Origin: Marisa cornuarietis
Taxonomy: Eukaryota > Mollusca > Gastropoda > Architaenioglossa > Ampullariidae
NCBI GenBank assembly: GCA_004794655.1
Contig: SMMW01000503.1
Location: forward strand, 634,001-698,000
DNA length: 64,000 bases
Reading direction: 5' to 3'
Shown: positions 56,691 to 64,000 of the stretch, one piece after another
Layout of the letters: every line of letters starts with the position of its first letter
How positions within the stretch are numbered: the first letter of the stretch is position 1
Position numbers and translations under genes: made by a program
The notes under the pieces: model-generated
Database searches by the model: none
What the model saw: the letters and a program-made list of their open reading frames with translations, nothing else
What the model was told of the DNA's origin: nothing

Positions 56691-59600
56691 ACAGAAGACA
56701 TCATACATTTACAAATGCAGGGTTACTCATCCTTTTAGAACAAAAAAGAGGGCTGTTCCCTAGCTCCACCCATTTCTCACTGCGTGTGAAAGAAGTTTTT
56801 TGTTTCCTTCTTAGCTGAGACCGATTAAAGGATGTAAGTGTTTCCTATTTGCTTTCTCTGTTCTTTCATTCAATAACCGTGTGCAAAAGTTGGTTCCCAT
56901 TCCCCCACCCCATCCGCCCCGTATGGCTTTTCCTGTTTAGAACATTAGTCATCCACTTGCTGTTTAGAGTTGGTTTCAAAGAAAGCCTTTTCGTTTCATG
57001 TCGAAAGCGAAAGTAATATTTTCTACATTTGGATAATCACATTCTTCAAAAATGACAACGACTCTTCACATGTAACAGTCGGTATTTTTGCCCATCGAAT
57101 TAACCAATCACAGCACAATGTCCTGCGGGTCTCAGATAACTTTTCTGGAAAACAGAACATAACACTACTTATTTTTAACGAGTCAATGTTTAATATATAA
57201 TATATAATTGTGTTTGGTGCTTTCATTTAAAAATGTGGCCTTCAAGTAAACTTTGCCATAGTCACATATTCCACGAAGTATGACCAAAGAATATCCGTTT
57301 TCTCAACATTTAGCAGTTAGGCATAAAGAGGATCAATCAAAGTATTTTAATAAACCTTGCATGGTGTTACGCGTCGATGAAATGGTTAAATATTGGTTGG
57401 ATGGATAGAAAGACGGAAAGTACAATAAATTAATGATTGTGGGGGAAAAAAGGGGATAAATGTTGATGGATGAAGGCAGTAGGATGTAATGCTAGGCACG
57501 AATAGATTCGACTTGGTACGATAAGCCATGACTAGGTACACGACAAGTAAGGATTAGGTTTAGGTTTGACAGAGTACGAGCAGCCTTTGATACGATAAGG
57601 TATGATTAGGTAAGACTTGGTACAACCAGGTGCCACTGGAGGGAGAAGTCGTTTGGCTAGCAACACCACGACGCTTACTTTGGAACGGGTATAAAAATTG
57701 TATTGTTGTAATTTGTATAGTTCTGATGACACTGGCTGCGACACATGAGAAATAGTAACGACGACGACAACAATAATGATGATGAGGCTGTCTCTCTGAT
57801 CTTTGCATAGCAGTAATACTGATGTTGATGATGATGGTGATGGTTACCGATGATGATAATGATGATGTTGAAGAGGCAGTCTTGCAACGAGCAGATAGCC
57901 ATCCCCAAAAATGCTCTTTGCGCACGTGGAGAAACTAGATGAACAATCGAAACGACTGTAATCTGGGGAAGAAATCAGAGTGAGAAAGGAGAAATAGTTG
58001 GTGCTGGTGGGGATGACTGTTGACGATGTAACTGGTTAAAACAGGGCGGGCGGCCGAGTGGAGATAACCTCACATACTGACACAACCTTCCAAAAGTACT
58101 CTAGTGCTTATTCTTTTTATTAACGAAGAGAAAGCTTGTGACACGACTTTATAGACAATGAGCTTCCCTGCTAAGACCCAGTGAAATAATTGCAGAAACT
58201 TTCCGGTGAAAAATCACACTGAATTTTTTAGTTTTTGACGACAGTTTACTTCAGTAGTACAGCTATATTGCAAAAAAAAAAAAAATAATAATAATAAATT
58301 AAAAAAAAATAAATAAAAAGAACGCTTGCATCCAAATTCTCGATTTATAGACACTAATGCTTACTAGCAAATAACAGTGGAACAAACAGGGAAGTAAGCA
58401 AACGCTATTTTTCTTCTCTTTTACAGAGGTATCTTCGTGTCTTCACGTATTCCTGTCGTTTTTGGACATGTGGTCTTTTCGGTCATTGTCGGTCTGTATC
58501 GTTGATTAGGTGTCTTGTGGCCGTAATTTTATTACCAATACATTTACTAAGACTAAATTTATTTGCAACATAATCTTTGTAAGTAATAACAGATCCCTAG
58601 CTTAGTTGGACACTTTTACCAAGTGGAGGATTCGAAAACTTCTGGAAAGCTGTGGAAAACATCAATTTTAAGTAACGACGGAAAACTGTGTACCACTTGT
58701 ATTATAGTTACTCTTTCTGTAGGAAATAAAGAAGTATTTATTAGCAAAAACAAGCCACAGGAAATTGATGATTTGTACACAGAATGCAAGGAAGTCCTGA
58801 TTTCTCACTTCTGGCTGTAATCGTCTTTAGTCGCCACATTGGAAAAATATCGTATGATTACGAACGTTTCAGAATTTCAGTTAACCTTTCCTATCTAATC
58901 CCGCTGCTTTGTTTGAAGATTCTGTTTCATAAACTAGGCTGACCATTGTAAAGGAGCCATACTGGTATATACTTTTTGTTTAAAGCGTTTTCCAACCTCT
59001 GCTTCTCGTAAAACTCTCAAAAATATAATTAAAAGATTAACAATCGAACGCCTCTTTTTCCCTGATTGACTTATAAATGTATTACAAAACACTAATATCC
59101 AAATCTGAGAAAATAACCCTCTTTTGTACTGCAGATCGAAACCTTCGTACCCTGCATAAATAGGGATCAAAACTTTAAAGTCTCGGGACACACCCAGCAC
59201 ACATTTGCTAACAACCTTTCCACAAGCTATTGTCCAAGGGTTGCAATGGCGTGTCTGATTGACTTCATCGTTATGAAGTCAGGGTTTCGAAGTCTTTCTG
59301 TGCAGGTTTATTTTCGAAGGTTCTTGAAATATCTCGCGAAACATTTAGATATACTAACCCTGCTGGCTAAAGCAGAGATAGATCACGTGATATAACCAGG
59401 TCAGACACTTTCTCTCCTTTGTTCCTATCCGTACTCCCCCCCCCTCGGCCATTACGACCAAGGTACTTAAGCTAATGAATCTTGCAAAGATTGGTTCAAC
59501 ATCGAGATTAAACTAAGCACTGTCGTACTGACACATTTCATTCGACAAAACACTACAGCAGGCACGGAGATCCTTTGAAAAATGTGTAGACTGCACTTTT

Positions 59601-60028
59601 AAGTACAAGTCTGTCGACTGTGTGCTTCTAACAGTTGAACTGTTCTCAAAATCGTGTAAAAGCATGCACGCCGAATGGCTCTTAAAAGTTAAAACAAGGC
59701 CATTCTCCCCAAACAAACACTTGGTGCTAAAAGCAAATTTATCACGAAATTTGCAGATTCTGGAAGAATTTAAACGTTTTCCTAAATATGTTAATTCCCA
59801 TGTGGAGGGAGGGAATGGTTTAAGGCTTTAGGTCTGTATCATTAAGTAAATGACCTACTGAAAACTAGATGTGATTCGTTATCTAAGAACATTTAAGAAA
59901 AAGCTTTCTTTAAAGTCCCAAACACACGGTAGCCTTCTGTTGAACAGGTTAAAATTAATGTCTATTTTAAAGACACAACATAAGAATTAATATTTCAAAA
60001 TCAAATGGCTAAGCAGCTTATAAGAGTT
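56691..60028. other. Unannotated stretch
   Basis: Contains GAT/GTC-rich low complexity (57,750-57,870) and an A-rich run (58,271-58,318). No gene supported. Confidence 0.5.
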
Positions 60029-60299
60029 CAGGGGCCAGTTGCACAACACATTTCTAATTTTAAACAATTTTAGTCCTTAAATCTTTTTAGATAATCAGTT
60101 TAAAGTGCACACCACAATTTTAGAATTTTTTTAAACTAAAACTGCTTTAAGTAAGATAAAGTTGTTTAAGTCTGATTTTACATCCTGTCAGTACAATTTT
60201 TTGTATGTTCCTGTGCAATGCATCGAAATGGCAAAGAAGAGATTTAGCTTCTTTAGAACAGTTTTAAGGTTTAGAAACATGTTGCGCAACTGGCCCCTG
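60029..60299 (+). mobile_element. Harbinger-like MITE, copy 3
   Basis: The element spans 60,032-60,296 (265 bp), same orientation as copy 1. TIRs start GGGCCAGTTGCACAACACAT and end CATGTTGCGCAACTGGCCC. Flanks are CAG (left) and CTG (right), so the target duplication is off by one base, or the two ends have diverged. The interior is very close to copy 1. Confidence 0.86.
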
Positions 60300-62521
60300 G
60301 ACTATGAAAAACATCGAGACTTCTTTCTCAAACGCACATGCAAAAACTAAGAACACAGAATCGACAGACATGAGTGAAGGTGAATATAATGTTTCTCGAA
60401 CAAAAACCTACAATCGTTAACATTCGTTCATTACAAACGGTGTTCAACAGACGGCGACTGTGCATATAAACCGGCGACTAAGTTTAGTCGAAGACTGTCA
60501 GTCTAGTTGTTGACCATGTGTTCTTATCGCACAATGTGAACCTGACCTTAGTTGGTCTCATGCAAGAATCGCCTTTACTGGACCATTTTCAAACCGTTAG
60601 AATAAAGTCTCACAGAAGTATACGCATGTTACTAGCTACATCTTTGATTAAATGTAATGAAAAAAACATGAAAACATATACATCAAATAGACTAGAATAC
60701 TGTACGGGAATTACGAATACTGTAGCTGTAGAATACACACAATAACATTATCTAGAACCTGCTTTTCTGTAGATCGGCGAGGACACTGCCTACGGTAGTT
60801 GACTTATTATAAAGGGCAGCACGCATTTATAACTGTTTTTTTCCTCCGAAAGACCTTAAACCAGGCCCATGTTGTCAAATAAAAAGCTGTCTAGCAAAGT
60901 GTTAATATGGTCGTCATTTTTGATATAGTTAAATATATGGCCTTCTGTGTCCCGCTTACGAAATCACGAAAGACAGACGCATTAGTCCTGTGTGTTATGT
61001 TTGAGAAGCAGTTTTCTTTGGAACTGTAAGACGTGTTTGCACAAACAAAACAACACTAGTTTTACAGATATTCAAAGAGTTTTGCCCCAGAAACAGACCT
61101 CGCTAAAACTCATGGCATCTAAAGCCTTGAAAAATGAGCAAGATCGTCAGACATCGCCATTAATTAACACATAAGGCCAAGGGATCCCCATGTGAAAGGC
61201 CTGCAATACTGGTGTGTCTCTGTCCACCTGGCCTGGCAGATGTCAACTTTAATCGCAAAGAATAATAGGGAAGGCTGATTATATCGAGCCTGGGCACACG
61301 AAAATGTGGCACGTAGAAAAAATTCAATCCAATTAAAAAAAAGTCTTATAATGGTATTAAATACTGACAAAGGTAAATGACAGATAAATTAGTTGTGTTA
61401 AGTGCGTCTCTCTCTGTGCATGCACCTTTCTTTTTTGTTAACACGAGCCATAATCCTTAACCTAACCCAAACCCAAACGGTAGTTCATGTAGTAACTTCA
61501 GATGTAGGAATATGAAACTATCGAGCTAAACAAACACAAAAGACACAACAAACAAACAAACAAACAAAAAACCAACCAACCAACCAAAACAAAAAGAAAT
61601 AAGATATCAAAACAAACAAACAAACAAAAAGCAAAAACAAAAAACACGATTTAAAAGTGAAAACAAAACAATAAGAAGAAGCGAAGTCAACAAACAAAAT
61701 TTTCACACTTACTACGCTGTACTGCGGCTTCACAAAGATCAGACAAGGTGAAACTATTAATCATGCTGATTATTGACAAGACAACATTTGAATGGCCGAA
61801 ATTTTCGGTCCACTTGTAGTCTTACGAAAAATGATTTCTTTCATAAGAAGTGTTCAGGGATTGCCCTGCAGGATATGATTCGTGTCTAGCTTGGTCAAGT
61901 TCGGAAAGGTACAACTTCACCCTGAGGTGTAACATTTTCGGGTGGAGAACGACGATCAGCACCTTGCTCCGACGGACGATTTCTATTTTTAGAAACAATG
62001 GCAGGTTAGACAGAAGATGGTAGACATATCAGTATGCTATGACAGTACAAATGTTTCAGGTTCCAAGCTGTGGCCCAACAGGTTAGGTAGAAGGTGGTGG
62101 ACACATGTGTCCGGCCATTGCAACTGTAAAAGGTTTCTGTTACAGCTTGTATATATTGTGTTCCGGAGTTACGTATGTCACGTGTCCACCTTACAGTTCA
62201 TACACGCTTGTATCAACGTGACATATATAGCAGGTCACCTTACAGTATCCATGTCTGTCAGCTCTACATGTATCACTTGTCCATGATGCAGCTCACAGAA
62301 TAGCATCCCAGACTGACAGCAGCTCTCTTCCGAGGGAAAAGTAACTCCACCAACTAAGAGAATTACACACCGCCATTGCTGGATGCCATCGAGTGAAGAG
62401 GACTCCTGTTTGTCCACAGTGAGGTAACTATTCGGAAGTCTACTAAACATTTCTTACAAGTGTGAAATAACCTATTGCAGTGTTTGTTGGACGCTTCGTT
62501 TGGTTTTCCTTGCCTGTCCGT

Positions 62522-62524
<3 letters not shown>
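60300..62524. other. Unannotated stretch
   Basis: Only a CAAA/CAAC low-complexity tract (61,548-61,650) is recognisable. Confidence 0.5.
61548..61650. repeat. CAAA/CCAA low-complexity tract
   Basis: Runs of AAAC and CCAA units separated by short unique sequence. Confidence 0.88.

Positions 62525-62578
<54 letters not shown>
62525..62578. repeat. (GT)n microsatellite
   Basis: About 27 copies. Confidence 0.97.
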
Positions 62579-64000
62579 CGGCTGCCTTTCTGCTTGTCTC
62601 TCTAATTTACCGTGGCCGTGCCTAGAGAACTTGCATGTTTGTCTAAACTTGTTATAAGTTAATATTACAGATGCTGTCAAAAAAAGCCTAGTCTGGTCTG
62701 GACTCGCTGTTACTCCCTTCGACATTGACAACAACATTTCTCTATAGACACAAATGAACAAAGCTCCTTTTAAAATGTTGCCAAGCACACGTCTCATTAA
62801 TATGTATTGTCATGAAAGGCAAGCAATTACTGAAAGCGATATAATGTTACATTCCCGTGAAACTGTGGGGAACATAATATTCTATGTGTGCGTACAAGGA
62901 TAATAGATATAAACTATAGCCTATATATATATATATATTCTGTCAACTCGGCAAATGACAGCCAAACACGTGTGAAGAATAAGGACTCTCAAGCAAAGAT
63001 AAACCGAGAAACCATTCATGGCGAGTTCGCATAGGCGTTGATAGTATCGAAACTAAGCAAAAGCTTCGGTAATGTCATTATTATGGGGAATTTTCCCTTT
63101 GTTTTCAGTCTGACATAATATGTTGTTCTGACTTTTGAACTTTTATCTTTGTAATCTATCAAACCCTTTTGTTTTCTTTTCCCGCTCAGCCCCGATAAGT
63201 AGTTTTGCTATTTCTGTGCGTAAAAACCTTTTCGACTTTTTTGTCACGAGAGTGATGACTTGTCTGACCGCCCCCCAAACATCACAGGAAATGGAATTCT
63301 TTCAGAAATTCCTTTCTGTTAATTAAACTCTTAACATTTTGAGACTCGCTTGTTGTCTGTTGAGCTAGCCTTGTCTCAGAGTTAGTGGCGATCATCTGTC
63401 TCTCGTGTTTCGGAGAATCCAGAAACCAACAGAAGTCACCGTGTGTGCCTCCTCCCCCTCCCCCCGCCTCAACCAAATTCGCTTTGAAGTGAACCTCCGT
63501 GTGATACCGTGTTAAGAGACAGGAAACATAGAGATTGTTGTCCCTTTATCACTCGTAAGTGGAGCGAATTACGGTATCTGAGACCTTTAGCATGCCGACG
63601 GCGCGACACAAATAAATTACCTTTTTAACGATTCTTTCCCATCCCCCCTGCTTCCTTGCTATCTGGGACAGATCTGGACAATAAACCTGCCTTGGCATAT
63701 AATAATGTTCTGCAACATAGCACGTGCACAACACAACGCTTCATCTTTGAAGCCAGGAATCGCAGAGCCGTATCGTTCCCTTCGTGGCTGATAAACATGG
63801 CAGCTGGAAAAACAAGCTTATCTTTCTGGGACGTCTTGCTACAGGATCCATTCGGACGACAATCGCTCACAATATGCGCGAACCCTTCACGTCCATTCAT
63901 GCGTTTATGGCGTCCAGGAGTAGTTTTCTTTCGAGGAGGGAGGTGTCAAGCTGGGTGCTAGGAGAGGCAGGAGAAAGCCATCAGAGGCACTCGTGTGGCT
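62579..64000. other. Unannotated right edge
   Basis: A TA run lies at 62,920-62,938. A plus-strand frame from about 63,662 to the stop near 63,961 follows a pyrimidine-rich acceptor-like tract (ccctgcttccttgctatctg then ggacag), but there is no donor and I do not recognise the sequence. Confidence 0.4.

Overview
This is animal nuclear DNA, most likely from a mollusc (a gastropod is my best guess). The sequence shows AT-rich, gene-poor DNA with no long open reading frames, very many (AC)n/(GT)n and tri- or tetranucleotide arrays, tRNA-derived SINEs, LINE pol fragments and one family of short inverted-repeat elements. The mollusc call is inference from the style of the LINE and SINE sequences; no species-diagnostic gene is visible. 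There is no sign of bacterial, organellar or rRNA sequence.

Layout. 1-11 kb: microsatellites, a 90-bp TG-rich duplication at the left edge, a 26-bp minisatellite (3.19-3.71 kb) and two candidate exons (plus strand at 7.17 kb, minus strand at 11.03 kb). 11-24 kb: mostly unannotatable intron-like or intergenic DNA, with a CRE/E-box pair (15.90 kb), a 59-bp palindrome (17.64 kb), a 33-bp minisatellite (19.36-19.75 kb) and a SINE with a perfect 13-bp target-site duplication (22.5 kb). 24-31 kb: a dead RTE-like LINE on the minus strand (24.85-26.53 kb), a possible LTR (26.86-27.31 kb), a 73-bp direct repeat, a homopurine tract and a second LINE-type C-terminal fragment. 31-35 kb: an interspersed repeat, a cluster of CRE-like sites beside a serine-rich reading frame that ends in a good splice donor, the best candidate start-codon exon (minus, 32.98-33.08 kb) and a plus-strand candidate exon (34.52 kb). 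38-46 kb: a full-length SINE (39.87 kb), a LINE fragment with an internal inversion (41.17-42.06 kb), a coding-like stretch (43.47-43.81 kb), the first inverted-repeat element and a second copy of the LINE C-terminus. 46-64 kb: a 20-bp minisatellite, two more inverted-repeat elements, a long pyrimidine-biased block and a CpG-rich spot with divergent candidate exons near 54.7-55.0 kb.

The window probably lies across introns and/or intergenic space of one or more genes. I found no protein I can name apart from retroelement ORFs. All non-transposon exons below are predictions from splice signals plus an open frame and should be read as hypotheses. The most solid biology is transposon history: a Harbinger-like MITE family with CWG target duplications, a LINE insertion with the structure expected from twin priming, and a SINE family present full-length, TSD-flanked and truncated. 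I did not find a previously undescribed multi-gene system.
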